A stretch of DNA of 64,000 nt, from the NCBI RefSeq assembly GCF_028583725.1, contig NZ_CP110680.1, positions 496,001 through 560,000 on the forward strand, given 5' to 3'. The stretch is from Cellulomonas fimi (GTDB taxonomy: Bacteria; Actinomycetota; Actinomycetes; Actinomycetales; Cellulomonadaceae). A program made the translations under genes and the position numbers. Below the pieces are notes generated by a model. It had not been told where the DNA came from. It saw only the letters and a list, made by a program, of their open reading frames with translations, and made no database searches. Shown one piece after another: positions 8,551 to 17,432 of the stretch (the stretch's first letter is position 1; each line of letters begins with the position of its first letter).

Positions 8551-9693
8551 CTAAGCCCTCGGAAGATCAACTTCGGGTAGTACCGTCGCCAGCCGGTCTC
8601 CCCAGATTGCGAGCCGCCCTCGGACGGCGCTCACCGACTTCGTCGTCGCTACTAGGAAATCCGAGAAAGTCGGGTCTGTTCGACAGAGGTCCTCGAACGC
8701 TGCCTTGACGGCAGAGCCAGACTCGAGAGCTGCCGCTGCGACGTCCCTGTGCTGGAAGTACCACGCCATAACGTCGAGGACTGCGCGGTTCCTGCGCGTC
8801 TCGTATCCCCGATAGCTCGGGCGCTTGAAGGCATCGCGCCCGAAGATCTCGTGGGTGGTCTCGACAGCGCGGTCGAGGCCATCAGCCAGATCCGACACGT
8901 CACTCGCCCACGTGCGCCATTCGCGGTTTCCGAACTCGCACGTTTCATCCAGGAAGCGCCTCAAGTTGCCTCGGTAGTCTTCGAGGCGGAGCGAGAGCCC
9001 AATGTGCCGGATGAGTATTTCGGCGTCGCGCATCCGGAAGTCTGGGTCCTTGATGTTCAGGAATCGCTTAATCCCCGGACTCTCCGTGGAGCGCTGCATC
9101 ACAAACTCCATGAAGGGACCGGGATGCAACGCGCGACGTAGTTCTTGAGGCGAGAGGCCCACAACATTGAAGTTGAGCCTAAGGAAGGTCAGGTAGAGCA
9201 GAGACTCATTCTGCCAGTCCCTTAGAACGACTGCGCGGATAGCCTGATTCTCGAGCGCGGCTCCATAGTTCTCTAGGGGAGACTCCGACCTGAGTGCCTC
9301 GTAGGTCAATCCGTTGAGCTCCCGCAGCACCTCAAGTCCGGTGAGCCTCATGGGAGGTCCGTCGAGCCCGGCGAATCGCTGCAGGCTCCGGAGGCGTTGT
9401 TTGCCGTCGAGGACGATGAACCGTCCCCGGGACTCGCGCCGCTCCGCGAGGATGATTTGCGGCACAGGGATCCCAAGGAGGAGCGACTCGATGAAGCGCG
9501 AGCGCTTGCGGTCTGACCAGACGTCACGTCGCTGGAAGGCTGGTTCGAGGTCGAAGCGGTCCCTGGCGAGTTGCTCGATCATCGTCGAGACGGTCCAGTC
9601 GGCGCCCCACGTCACGGTGGAGTCGGGGCCGATCTCCCTGGCAAGGTCGTCCTCTTCGACGTCGAGACTCAGTGCGGTCTCGTCTCCGACCAT
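8551..9693 (-). CDS. DUF262 (ParB/Srx-like NTPase-type) protein
   Basis: 380 aa. The ATG at 9693 is chosen because GAGGAG stands 7 nt upstream; an earlier in-frame start lacks one. The DUF262 core is clear: residues 33-41 (WTVSTMIEQ), FQRRDVWSDRKRSRFIESLL at 53-72, IPVPQIILAE and the nucleotide-site motif FIVLDGKQRL at 92-101. DUF262 is the N-terminal domain of type IV GmrSD-like restriction enzymes, but the usual C-terminal HNH DUF1524 domain is absent. The remaining 200 residues are helical. Coupled to the HEPN gene downstream: a probable two-component defence or toxin module. Confidence 0.85.
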   Translation of the reverse strand: MVGDETALSLDVEEDDLAREIGPDSTVTWGADWTVSTMIEQLARDRFDLEPAFQRRDVWSDRKRSRFIESLLLGIPVPQIILAERRESRGRFIVLDGKQRLRSLQRFAGLDGPPMRLTGLEVLRELNGLTYEALRSESPLENYGAALENQAIRAVVLRDWQNESLLYLTFLRLNFNVVGLSPQELRRALHPGPFMEFVMQRSTESPGIKRFLNIKDPDFRMRDAEILIRHIGLSLRLEDYRGNLRRFLDETCEFGNREWRTWASDVSDLADGLDRAVETTHEIFGRDAFKRPSYRGYETRRNRAVLDVMAWYFQHRDVAAAALESGSAVKAAFEDLCRTDPTFSDFLVATTKSVSAVRGRLAIWGDRLATVLPEVDLPRA

Positions 9694-9810
9694 GATCGGG
9701 CTCCTCGCTGCTCCGGGCGGCTGCTGCCTGCATCCTAGGTTCGCGATCAACAGGTGCGGTGCGCATGCGACTGATCGCCGGCCGAGTCGCGGCAGGCTTG
9801 CGGATCAAAC

Positions 9811-9834
9811 GAACTGCTACCAGAACTGCTACCG
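9811..9834 (+). repeat. tandem 12-mer, candidate integrase arm-binding site (right)
   Basis: GAACTGCTACCA followed directly by GAACTGCTACCG, same orientation as the pair at 3346-3369 and 81 bp inside the right core repeat. Together they would flank the core in the circular form. Confidence 0.6.
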
Positions 9835-9867
9835 CCGCGCCCGCCGGCCGGCCGCCCCCGCCGACGA

Positions 9868-9910
9868 CGAAGGGCCCGCCACCCACGTCACCGCAGGTCA
9901 CGGGCCCTTC
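9868..9910 (-). terminator. terminator of tRNA-Ser, carried by the element
   Basis: A 10-bp perfect stem GAAGGGCCCG / CGGGCCCTTC just downstream of the tRNA-Ser 3' end. It duplicates 3144-3183 with a different loop, so the element brought its own terminator as well as the tRNA end. Confidence 0.65.
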
Positions 9911-9914
9911 TTCC

Positions 9915-9970
9915 GGCGGAGGATGGGGGATTCGAACCCCCGAGGGTGTTACCCCAACACGCTTTCCAAG
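9915..9970 (-). repeat. right attachment site within tRNA-Ser
   Basis: Direct repeat of 3188-3243: 32 bp identical (acceptor and T-arm), 6 bp different (variable arm), then 18 bp identical (anticodon region). The crossover lies within one of the two identical blocks. Confidence 0.85.
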
Positions 9971-10001
9971 CGTGCGCCATAGGCCACTAGGCGAATCCTC
10001 C
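9917..10001 (-). tRNA. tRNA-Ser (GGA anticodon)
   Basis: An 85-nt class II cloverleaf: acceptor stem GGAGGAT/ATCCTCC with discriminator G, anticodon arm ACGCTTGGAAAGCGT with GGA in the loop, a long variable arm (TTGGGGTAACACCCTC) and a T-arm GGGGGTTCGAATCCCCC. CCA is not encoded. Its 3' half has been rebuilt by the integrated element, and the variable arm differs in 6 positions from the displaced chromosomal copy. Confidence 0.95.
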
Positions 10002-10120
10002 AGGCGCGCCCAGGGTACTCGACCGGACCGGCTTCTCCGAAACGGGCGACGGCGACCGGGGTGAGCGGCCACGATGGGCAGGCGGCGCACGTGCACGGAC
10101 CGGCGACGGGAGGCCCCAGG

Positions 10121-10771
10121 GTGGTGGCGCAGGACGCGTGGAACGAGACGGCGACGACGGGCGTGCGCGTGCGGCGCGCGGACGCGGCGGACCTGACGGC
10201 GACGCGGACGGTGCTCGCCCGGGCGCTCGCGCACGACCCGTTGATGGACTGGATCTTCGGCCTGCGGGCGGACCGGTCGGCAGCGGTCGCGGCGTTCCTG
10301 TGGGCGGGCGTCGAGGAGTACGTGGTCGCGGGGACGACGTGGCTCGCGGTCGACGACCGGCGCGCGGTCGGGGCGGCGGCGTGGCGGGTCCCGGGGTCGC
10401 AGGCGGTGGGTGCGGACGGCGGTCCGCCGCTGCCGGGGCCGTCGGTCCTCGGGCTGCTGCTGCCGTCGGACCGGGTCGTGATGGTCCGTGACGGGTTCGA
10501 GGCCATGCGCGACCTGTTCCCGGACGAGCCGCACGTGCTGCTGCACTTCCTTGGCGTCGACGCCGACCGGCGCGGGTACGGGATCGGCGCGACGCTCGTC
10601 GAGGCGGGGCTGGACGCGGCACCCGACCACCTGCCGGCGCACGTCAACACGACGCTCGACAGCAACGTGCGGTTCTACGAGGCGCGCGGGTTCGAGCACG
10701 TCGGGTCGGTGCGGCTGGGGGACCGCGGGCCGGCGATGCACGGGCTGCGCCGGCCTGCACGCCGCGCCTAG
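10121..10771 (+). CDS. GNAT family N-acetyltransferase
   Basis: 216 aa from the GTG at 10121, preceded by GGGAGG at 7 nt; an upstream in-frame GTG at 10061 has no such site. GNAT fold landmarks: VRVRRADAADL at the N-terminus, then the acetyl-CoA loop FLGVDADRRGYGIGATLVEAG and NVRFYEARGFEHVG near the end. The substrate is unknown. The gene stands alone to the right of the tRNA-Ser. Confidence 0.85.
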   Translation: MVAQDAWNETATTGVRVRRADAADLTATRTVLARALAHDPLMDWIFGLRADRSAAVAAFLWAGVEEYVVAGTTWLAVDDRRAVGAAAWRVPGSQAVGADGGPPLPGPSVLGLLLPSDRVVMVRDGFEAMRDLFPDEPHVLLHFLGVDADRRGYGIGATLVEAGLDAAPDHLPAHVNTTLDSNVRFYEARGFEHVGSVRLGDRGPAMHGLRRPARRA

Positions 10772-10836
10772 TCTGACGAGGTCCGGCCCGGCGCGGACGG
10801 CGGCGGGCGACCAGCGCGACGACTGGAGCGACGGCC

Positions 10837-11208
10837 ATGGCGCACGGCGACATCACGCACATCGACATCCCGGCCGACGACCTGGGGCGCGCCACCGCGT
10901 TCTACCGGACGGTGTTCGGGTGGGACGCGCAGGAGATCCCGGGGTACGAGGGCTACCCGATGTGGCAGGCCCCCAACAAGATCAGCGGTGGCGGGTTCAC
11001 GCAGCGCGGCGGCGACCTCCAGGTGCCGCGCAGCTACGTCGAGGTCGACTCGATCGACGCGGTGCTCGCGACGGTCGAGGCGCACGGCGGCAAGGTCGTG
11101 CGCGGCAAGGAGCCCATCTCGCCGACGAGCTGGTGGGCGGTGTTCGAGGACTCGGAGGGCAACCAGCTGGGGCTGTACGAGGGCACGACGGACGCGGACC
11201 AGGGCTGA
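10837..11208 (+). CDS. VOC family (glyoxalase-like) protein
   Basis: 123 aa. Begins MAHGDITHIDIPADDLGRAT, the first beta-alpha-beta unit of the vicinal oxygen chelate fold, and ends with VFEDSEGNQLGLYE. The metal-site positions read H (ITHIDI) and E (GLYEG), as in single-fold VOC proteins that dimerise. The substrate is unknown. A likely -10 box TAGTCT lies near 10769, directly after the GNAT stop. Confidence 0.9.
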   Translation: MAHGDITHIDIPADDLGRATAFYRTVFGWDAQEIPGYEGYPMWQAPNKISGGGFTQRGGDLQVPRSYVEVDSIDAVLATVEAHGGKVVRGKEPISPTSWWAVFEDSEGNQLGLYEGTTDADQG

Positions 11209-11245
11209 TCCCGGCGGCACCGGACGCGGGGGCGCGTCGACCGCG

Positions 11246-14200
11246 TCAGGGCCGGTCGAACGCGGGGTGCACGGCGGGCCGGAGCCGGGCCGGGAGCGCG
11301 TCGCGCGCCCGCAGCGCGGCCTGCACGAGCTCGGGCCGTTCGAGCGCCCGCAGGCGGCGGCGTCGTCGGGCGGTCGGCCGGCCGTAGTCGGCGACCTGCG
11401 CCGCGGTCACGGCGATCGCCCGGGCGGCGTCGAGGTCGCCCGATCGCAGCGCGGTCGCGTAGTCGTCCATCGTGATCTGGAAGAGCCGGGGGACGACGAG
11501 GTCGCGCACGTAGTACCGGTGCATGCGGACGTCGTCGGGCGTCGTGCGGGCCAGCTTGTCGAGGAACACCACGCGGCTGGTGCGGAACCGCTCGCCGGCC
11601 GACGTGCTCGTCGGGTGGACGCGGAACCGGGTCAGCGACTCGCGGACGAACTCGGCGTGCCAGCCCGCGCGGAACATGCGGATGAACAGGTCGTCGTCCT
11701 CGTACCCGACGAGCTGCGGGTCGAACCCGCCGACCTCGCGGTAGGCGTCGGCGCGCAGCACGGACGCCGACGGCACGACCATGAGGTCCGCCGCGAGGAG
11801 CTCGAGCAGCGTCCGGTGCGGGTGCGGCAGCGCGTAGGTGCGGATGTAGGAGCGCGTGACGGTGCCGCCGGCGGCGTCGATCTCGTCGAAGTCGCTGTAC
11901 GCCCACGCGACGTGCGGGGACTTCTCGAACGGCCGGACGAGCCGGGCGAGGTGCTGGGGGTACCAGCTGTCGTCCTGGTCGAGGAACGCGAGCAGGTCGC
12001 CGCGCGCCGCGGCCGCCGCGGTGTTGCGGGCGGCCGACTGCCCGGCGTTGGCCTGCCGCAGGACGCGGACGGGCACCGGGGAGTCGAACGCGGCGGCGAG
12101 CGCGCCGCCGCCGTCGGTCGAGCCGTCGTCGACGACGAGGATCTCGACGGGCAGCAGCGTCTGCTCGACGACGGAGCGCAGCGTGTCGCGGATGTACGCG
12201 GCGCCCTGGTACAGCGGCAGGATCGCGGTCACGGCCGCCGACCGCGGCTGGGCGGTGGCGGCGACGGGCCGGGTACCGGCGCGCACCGACCCGACGGCGC
12301 CGGTCGGCGCGGCCACGTCCGTCGGCTCCGTCGGGGTGAGCGTGCCGACCGGAGGCGCTGCGGGCGCGAGGCCGTCGACGGGGTACTGCCGGGCGACGTC
12401 GGCGCTGTCGGTCGCGTCGAAGGGCCAGGTCACCGGGCCGGCGGGCGGCCCGACCTTCTCGGCGACGACCCACGCGCCCGACTCGCTCGGGACGGCCGGC
12501 ATGAGGTAGGCGTTCTCGCGCCAGTGCGCCCCGGGCGTCACGGTCACGGTGCCGGTCATGCCCGTGCGCAGCGTGCGGAAGCCCGTGGCGGGCCCGAACA
12601 GCTGCCGCAGTCCGGCGTCGGAGAGCCGCCAGAAGTCGTTCGGCTGGGCGTGCGTCGGCCACGTCCACGGCACGACGTGGCACGTGAGCCCGCCGGGGGC
12701 GAGCACGGCGGCGATCTCGGCGGCGACGATCCACGGCGCGGCGACGTGCTCGAGCAGGCTCCGGGACACGACGAGCGCGTACGTCCCGGCGGGCACGGCC
12801 GACGACAGCGCGTGCACGTCCGCGACGACGTCGACGCCCGGCCCGGGGTGGATGTCGACGTGCTGGACGACGCGTCCCGCGAAGGGCGCCTCGAGACGCG
12901 CGTACTCGTCGGGCCGGTCGGTGCGCGAGCCCAGCCACAGGACGGGACCGGGCGGCGCGGCGGCGGCGAGCTCGGCGAACAGCTCCGACTCGTCGAGCTC
13001 CGCGCGAGCGTCGTGCCGCGGCAGGGGGTGGTCCGGCAGTGCGAGGGGCACGCGGTGGTCGCCGCGCGCGGTGTGCACGACGAGCGCGACCTCGCCGTGC
13101 GGGGTTCCGGGCACGTAGGCGGCGAACCCAGCGTCGGCCACGTGCGCGTCGTCGGGCCAGAACGTCGCGAGGTCCGGGCGGGGGCGTCGCGCCGCGCGGA
13201 CGGAGGTGCCGCCGACCTCGACGGACACGCCCGTCGCCGGTTCGGGTGCGGCGTGCGCCCAGCCCTCGAGGTACACGCCGGACGCGTCGCACCAGTACAC
13301 GTCGACGCCGTGGTGCACGGCGGTCCCGAGCGGGCGCAGCGGGGGGACCTCGTCCGTGGCGCCCTGCGCGGCGGCGAGCGTCACGTGCGCGTGCGCGGCC
13401 GCCGCGATCGCCTGCGCGTGCGCGTCACCGGGGTGCTCGGCGGCGGCGTCGGCGGCCGTCGTGAACCACAGGCGCGCGGCCCGCGGGTCGCCGGTGTTGA
13501 GCGCCCGCATCCCGAGCGAGAGGAGCGCGTCGAGCGCGGTCGTCGACCAGCGGCCGTCGCTGCGGGCCAGGCGGGGCGCGTCGTCCGCGACGTGGCCGAC
13601 GAGCGGACCGGCGTCGGCGTACCGGCCGCGCGCGACGAGCTCGACGAGGACGTGGCAGCGGCGGCCCGCGACCCGGTCGCGGGCGTCGGGCGTGGACGTG
13701 TCGACGTGCTCGGGCAGCTCGAGCGCGAGGGCGGCCGCCTCGGCGGGCCGGGTGCGGGCCAGGGCGACCGCCCGGTGCACGGCGGCCTCGAACCGGACGT
13801 CGAGCGCGTCGAGGTCGGTGGGGTGCGTGCCGATCCACGCGATCGCGGCGGCCTGCGCGAGCGCGAGGTACCGCTCGGCGGCGGTGGCGTCGTCGCGCGC
13901 CAGCAGGCACGTCATGCCGATCGCGTGCGCCGCGCCGGGCAGCGCCCACGACGCGTCCGCCCCCGCGCGCAGCGCCGCGAGCGCCGCGTCGGGGTCGTCG
14001 AGGTCGACGCCGTGCCGGGCGCGGACCGTCTCGACCATGCGGGGGATCGCCTTCTCGGCCTCGTCGAACGCGCCCCGGGCGACGAGCGAGCGCACGAGGC
14101 GCGTCGCGGTGCCGACGGCGAGCGCGCCCGACGGGTCGGCGTCGGCGGCGCGGTGGGCGTAGTACTCCTCGAGCACGGCGGGCGGGAGGTGCCGGTCCCA

Positions 14201-14962
14201 GTGCGGTGCGGGTGCGGAGGTGTCGTCGGTCGCGAACGCGACGAGCGTGAGGCCCTCGCGGCGGACCTCGGCGACCGCGAACCCGGCCTTCCGCAGCAGG
14301 TCGCGCAGGCCGTCGCGCGTCGCGAGGACGGTGTGCAGGCCGGCGCTGAGGGCCGCGACGACCTCCGGCTCGGGCGACTCGGGCGTGACGTGCTCGGCGG
14401 CGGGGGTCGTGAGCAGGACGATCCCCGTCGGACCCGCGTGGCGGCGCAGGACGCGCGCGAAGTCGAGCGGAGCGGGCACGTGCTCGATGACCTCGCTCGC
14501 GAGGATCAGGTCGAACGTGCCGCCCAGGTCCGACTCCGTCGTGAGGAAGTCGTGGACGATCGGCACGTCGAGCTCGGCCGCGCCGCGGACCGCCGCGTAC
14601 GACGGGTCGATGCCCAGCACCTCCCAGCCGTGCGCGAACCGGGCGACGTCCAGCGCGAAGCCGTAGTTGCAGCCGACGTCGAGGAACCGCCGCACGCGCG
14701 CGGGGTCGACCGCCGCGAGCGCCGTCGCGATGGTGCCGACACCGGCGCCGCCCTCGACGTACTCGTCGACCTGGACGTCGTCGGAGCCCGACGCTCCCGC
14801 GACGGGCAGCAGGTCGAGCGCGCCGCAGGTCGCGCAGCGCACGCCGTGGATGTCGGCCCCGTCGAGCCCGACCGTCGTCACGACACCGTCGGCCGTGCCG
14901 CTCGTCCCGCAGATGCGGCAGTCGAGGTCCCGAGCGGGCCCTCCCCACGTGAGCCCCGCCAC
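11246..14962 (-). CDS. multidomain protein: methyltransferase, helical repeats, second methyltransferase, GT2 glycosyltransferase
   Basis: 1238 aa from a GTG at 14962 with a GGAGGAGG site. Order: zinc ribbon (DCRICG and VRCATCG, residues 14-48); class I SAM methyltransferase (FLDVGCNYGF near 93, then ILASEVIEHVP); a long helical, TPR-like region (270-560); a beta domain with GWAHAAPEP; a second methyltransferase-like domain (VVSRSLLEHVAAPW near 730); and a C-terminal GT-A/GT2 domain from about 905 (ILPLYQGAAYI, VVDDGSTDGG, the LDQDDSW DxD motif). It probably builds or caps a cell-surface glycan or methylated sugar. It starts 13 bp after sthA on the same strand, though no functional link is obvious. 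Confidence 0.85.
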   Translation of the reverse strand: MAGLTWGGPARDLDCRICGTSGTADGVVTTVGLDGADIHGVRCATCGALDLLPVAGASGSDDVQVDEYVEGGAGVGTIATALAAVDPARVRRFLDVGCNYGFALDVARFAHGWEVLGIDPSYAAVRGAAELDVPIVHDFLTTESDLGGTFDLILASEVIEHVPAPLDFARVLRRHAGPTGIVLLTTPAAEHVTPESPEPEVVAALSAGLHTVLATRDGLRDLLRKAGFAVAEVRREGLTLVAFATDDTSAPAPHWDRHLPPAVLEEYYAHRAADADPSGALAVGTATRLVRSLVARGAFDEAEKAIPRMVETVRARHGVDLDDPDAALAALRAGADASWALPGAAHAIGMTCLLARDDATAAERYLALAQAAAIAWIGTHPTDLDALDVRFEAAVHRAVALARTRPAEAAALALELPEHVDTSTPDARDRVAGRRCHVLVELVARGRYADAGPLVGHVADDAPRLARSDGRWSTTALDALLSLGMRALNTGDPRAARLWFTTAADAAAEHPGDAHAQAIAAAAHAHVTLAAAQGATDEVPPLRPLGTAVHHGVDVYWCDASGVYLEGWAHAAPEPATGVSVEVGGTSVRAARRPRPDLATFWPDDAHVADAGFAAYVPGTPHGEVALVVHTARGDHRVPLALPDHPLPRHDARAELDESELFAELAAAAPPGPVLWLGSRTDRPDEYARLEAPFAGRVVQHVDIHPGPGVDVVADVHALSSAVPAGTYALVVSRSLLEHVAAPWIVAAEIAAVLAPGGLTCHVVPWTWPTHAQPNDFWRLSDAGLRQLFGPATGFRTLRTGMTGTVTVTPGAHWRENAYLMPAVPSESGAWVVAEKVGPPAGPVTWPFDATDSADVARQYPVDGLAPAAPPVGTLTPTEPTDVAAPTGAVGSVRAGTRPVAATAQPRSAAVTAILPLYQGAAYIRDTLRSVVEQTLLPVEILVVDDGSTDGGGALAAAFDSPVPVRVLRQANAGQSAARNTAAAAARGDLLAFLDQDDSWYPQHLARLVRPFEKSPHVAWAYSDFDEIDAAGGTVTRSYIRTYALPHPHRTLLELLAADLMVVPSASVLRADAYREVGGFDPQLVGYEDDDLFIRMFRAGWHAEFVRESLTRFRVHPTSTSAGERFRTSRVVFLDKLARTTPDDVRMHRYYVRDLVVPRLFQITMDDYATALRSGDLDAARAIAVTAAQVADYGRPTARRRRRLRALERPELVQAALRARDALPARLRPAVHPAFDRP

Positions 14963-14975
14963 CGGTCCTCCTCCG

Positions 14976-16460
14976 TCACACCTCGCTGAACCGAGCCACC
15001 GCGCGGATCTTGTTCGTCGCGTCCAGCGCCGCGACCTTGTACGCCTCGGACAGGGTCGGGTAGTTGAGCACGGTGTCCACGAGGTAGTCCACGTTGCCGC
15101 CGCACGCCATGATCGCCTGGCCGATGTGCACGAGGTCGGTCGCCGACGTCCCGAAGATGTGCACCCCGAGCAGCTCGCGCGTCTCCGTGTGCACGAGCAG
15201 CTTGAGCATCCCGTAGGAGTCGCCGACGATCTGGCCGCGTGCGAGCTCACGGTAACGCGCGATCCCGACCTCGTAGGGGACCGCGTCCGTGGTGAGCTGG
15301 TCCTCCGTCCGCCCGCAGTACGAGATCTCCGGGATCGTGTAGATCCCGATCGGCTGGACCGACGCGAGCTCGCGCGCGGGCTCGTCGAACGCCCGGTACG
15401 CGGCGAGCCGGCCCTGGTCCATGGAGGTGGCCGCGAGCGCGGGGAAGCCGATGACGTCGCCGACGGCGAAGACGTGCGGGACGGCGGTGCGGTAGTCCGC
15501 GTCGACGACGATGCGGCCGCGCCGGTCCGCCTCCAGGCCCGCGGCGGCGAGGTTCAGGTCGGCGGTCTGCCCCTGCCGGCCCGCGGAGTACATGACGGTG
15601 TCGGCCGCGATCTTCTTGCCCGACGCGAGCCGCGTGACCGTCCCGCGCGACCCCGTGTCGACGCCGGCGACCTCCTCGCCCAGCCGGAACGAGACGGACA
15701 GGTCGCGCAGGTGGAACTTGAGGGACTCGACGACCTCGGGGTCGCACATCTCGAGGATCGTCGGGCGCTTGTCGACGATCGTCACGCGCGTGCCGAGCGC
15801 CGCGAACATCGACGCGTACTCGATGCCGATGATCCCGGCGCCCACGACGACCATCGAGCCGGGCACGCGTTCGAGCGCGAGCACGCCGTCGGAGTCGACG
15901 ACGGTCCGCTCGTCGAACTGCACGGTGTCGGGACGGTGCGGGCGGGACCCCGTCGCGACGACGACGAAGCGTCCCGAGAAGCGGCTGCGCCGCCCGTCGT
16001 CGTCGGTGACCTCGACGGTGTGCGGGTCGACGAACGCGGCACGGCCCGCGTGCAGGTCGACGTGGTTGCGCAGCAGCTGGGCGCGGACGACCTCGATCTC
16101 GCGGCCGATGACGTGCTGCGTGCGGGCGAACAGGTCCTCGATCGTGATGTCGCTCTTCACGCGGTAGCTCGCGCCGTACACGTCGCGCTGCGCCATCCCC
16201 GTCAGGTACAGCACGGCCTCGCGCAGCGTCTTCGACGGGATCGTGCCGGTGTTGACGGACACGCCGCCCATCATGTGCCGCCGCTCGACGACGGCGACCC
16301 GCCGGCCGAGCTTCGCCGCCGCGATCGCGGCCTTCTGCCCGCCGGGCCCGGAGCCGATGACGACGAGGTCGTAGTCGTACCGCTCGCCGCCGGGCGCGGG
16401 CGCGGGCGCGGGAGGCTGGGGCGGCTCGGCCGCCGGTCCCGGGATGCCGTCGCTGCTCAC
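14976..16460 (-). CDS. sthA: Si-specific NAD(P)+ transhydrogenase (soluble)
   Basis: 494 aa from a GTG at 16460. A two-dinucleotide-binding flavoprotein: FAD site [23 protein letters not shown](P) site [22 protein letters not shown] motif [12 protein letters not shown] and the C-terminal dimerisation domain ([15 protein letters not shown]). The position of the redox cysteines of dihydrolipoyl dehydrogenases reads [15 protein letters not shown], without cysteines, as in SthA. It transfers hydride between NADPH and NAD+ in the cytosol. A Pro/Ala-rich N-terminal extension of about 30 residues is unusual. It is divergent from the ATPase gene at 16536. Confidence 0.92.
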   Translation of the reverse strand: MSSDGIPGPAAEPPQPPAPAPAPGGERYDYDLVVIGSGPGGQKAAIAAAKLGRRVAVVERRHMMGGVSVNTGTIPSKTLREAVLYLTGMAQRDVYGASYRVKSDITIEDLFARTQHVIGREIEVVRAQLLRNHVDLHAGRAAFVDPHTVEVTDDDGRRSRFSGRFVVVATGSRPHRPDTVQFDERTVVDSDGVLALERVPGSMVVVGAGIIGIEYASMFAALGTRVTIVDKRPTILEMCDPEVVESLKFHLRDLSVSFRLGEEVAGVDTGSRGTVTRLASGKKIAADTVMYSAGRQGQTADLNLAAAGLEADRRGRIVVDADYRTAVPHVFAVGDVIGFPALAATSMDQGRLAAYRAFDEPARELASVQPIGIYTIPEISYCGRTEDQLTTDAVPYEVGIARYRELARGQIVGDSYGMLKLLVHTETRELLGVHIFGTSATDLVHIGQAIMACGGNVDYLVDTVLNYPTLSEAYKVAALDATNKIRAVARFSEV

Positions 16461-16535
16461 GCCTCCGAGTCTGGCCCGGTCGGCCGCGGGGCACACCCCC
16501 TGGACGTGCACCCGCCCGACGGGTACACCTGCGGC

Positions 16536-17258
16536 GTGAGCCTCGACCGCCCGCTGCCCGTGCGACGCGTGCAGCCGTCCGGTGCCCTCGACGGCGACGA
16601 CGCCCCCTGGTACGCGCGCATCCCCGCCGTCCGTCAGGTCATGGAGGAGGGCTGGGACCTCGACCCCGTGACGATCCTGGTCGGCGAGAACGGCGCCGGG
16701 AAGTCGACGCTCGTCGAGGCGCTCGCCCTGAGCCGCGACATGGGACCCGAGGGCGGCTCGATCGGCTCGGCGCACTCGACGCGCCCGTCGGAGGCGGAGC
16801 TGCGGTTCCGCCTGGAGCGCGACGTCGGCGCCGGGCGGTTCGGCTTCTTCCTGCGCGCCGAGACGATGCACTCCTTCTACACGTACCTCGAGGAGAACCC
16901 GGGCACGCGCCCGGAGCCGCGGTTCCACGAGATGTCGCACGGCGAGTCGTTCCTGTCGCTCGTCGGCGACCGGATGTTCAAGCCGGGCCTGTACCTGCTC
17001 GACGAGCCCGAGGCGGCCCTGTCGTTCACCGGCTGCCTCGCGCTGGTCGCGCACCTGCACGACCTCGCCCGGTCTCCCGGGTCGCAGGTCGTCCTGTCGA
17101 CGCACTCGCCGATCCTCGCCGCGCTGCCGGGCGCGACGATCTGGGAGGTCGGCGAGTGGGGCATGCGGCGGTGCGCGTGGGAGGACCTCGACCTGGTCCT
17201 GCGGTGGCGGGGGTTCCTCGACGACCCGCGGCGCTACCTGCGGCACGTCCTGGGTTGA
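16536..17258 (+). CDS. AAA/ABC-type ATPase (AAA_23/RecF-like, single domain)
   Basis: 240 aa from the GTG at 16536; another GTG at 16506 is possible. Walker [14 protein letters not shown], an ABC-like signature segment [10 protein letters not shown], Walker [16 protein letters not shown] and the H-loop VLSTHSPIL. No membrane partner is next to it. Such stand-alone predicted ATPases are widespread and mostly uncharacterised. It shares a 75-bp divergent promoter region with sthA. Confidence 0.8.
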   Translation: MSLDRPLPVRRVQPSGALDGDDAPWYARIPAVRQVMEEGWDLDPVTILVGENGAGKSTLVEALALSRDMGPEGGSIGSAHSTRPSEAELRFRLERDVGAGRFGFFLRAETMHSFYTYLEENPGTRPEPRFHEMSHGESFLSLVGDRMFKPGLYLLDEPEAALSFTGCLALVAHLHDLARSPGSQVVLSTHSPILAALPGATIWEVGEWGMRRCAWEDLDLVLRWRGFLDDPRRYLRHVLG

Positions 17259-17335
17259 CGCCCGCCGGACGGCCGCCCGGCAGTCCGGCGCGCGCCTCCG
17301 CCGTGCGCGAGGGTGCCCCGGCGTCCGTTAGGCTG

Positions 17336-17432
17336 GTGGGCAGACCCCTCGTGCGGCGTCATCTCGCTGAACCCCCCCAGGGCCGGAAGGCAGCAAGGGC
17401 AGGTGAGCTCTGGCGGGTGTGCGGGGGGTCCT
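17336..17432 (+). ncRNA. ffs: bacterial small signal recognition particle RNA (4.5S)
   Basis: Contains the near-invariant SRP loop GGCCGGAAGGCAGCAAGGGC (17381-17400). Flanking strands fold into one long hairpin (ACCCCTCGTGCGGCG pairs with CGGGTGTGCGGGGGGT). A TAGGCT -10 box at 17329-17334 predicts transcription starting near 17341. It binds Ffh to target membrane proteins. Ends are estimated from the pairing. Confidence 0.93.

Larger units (their letters stand above)
3188..9970. mobile_element. integrative element in tRNA-Ser(GGA), about 6.7 kb
   Basis: Bounded by direct repeats of the tRNA-Ser 3' half (3188-3243 and 9915-9970). It carries an excisionase-like gene followed by a tyrosine integrase, with tandem 12-mers inside both ends. 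Its genes are visibly less GC-rich than the flanks and use more rare codons, especially 7856-9693. Cargo: a DUF262/HEPN pair, a TIGR02391-family gene, a possible nuclease-like gene, one unknown gene and a pseudogene. No replication, relaxase or phage structural gene is seen. It therefore looks like a small non-self-transmissible genomic island or a degraded ICE/prophage. Confidence 0.85.

Noticed and set aside
11246..14989. Long rightward open frames across the methyltransferase/glycosyltransferase gene
   Set aside because: Arg/Gly/Ala-rich antisense shadows typical of very GC-rich DNA; the leftward frame carries all the motifs.
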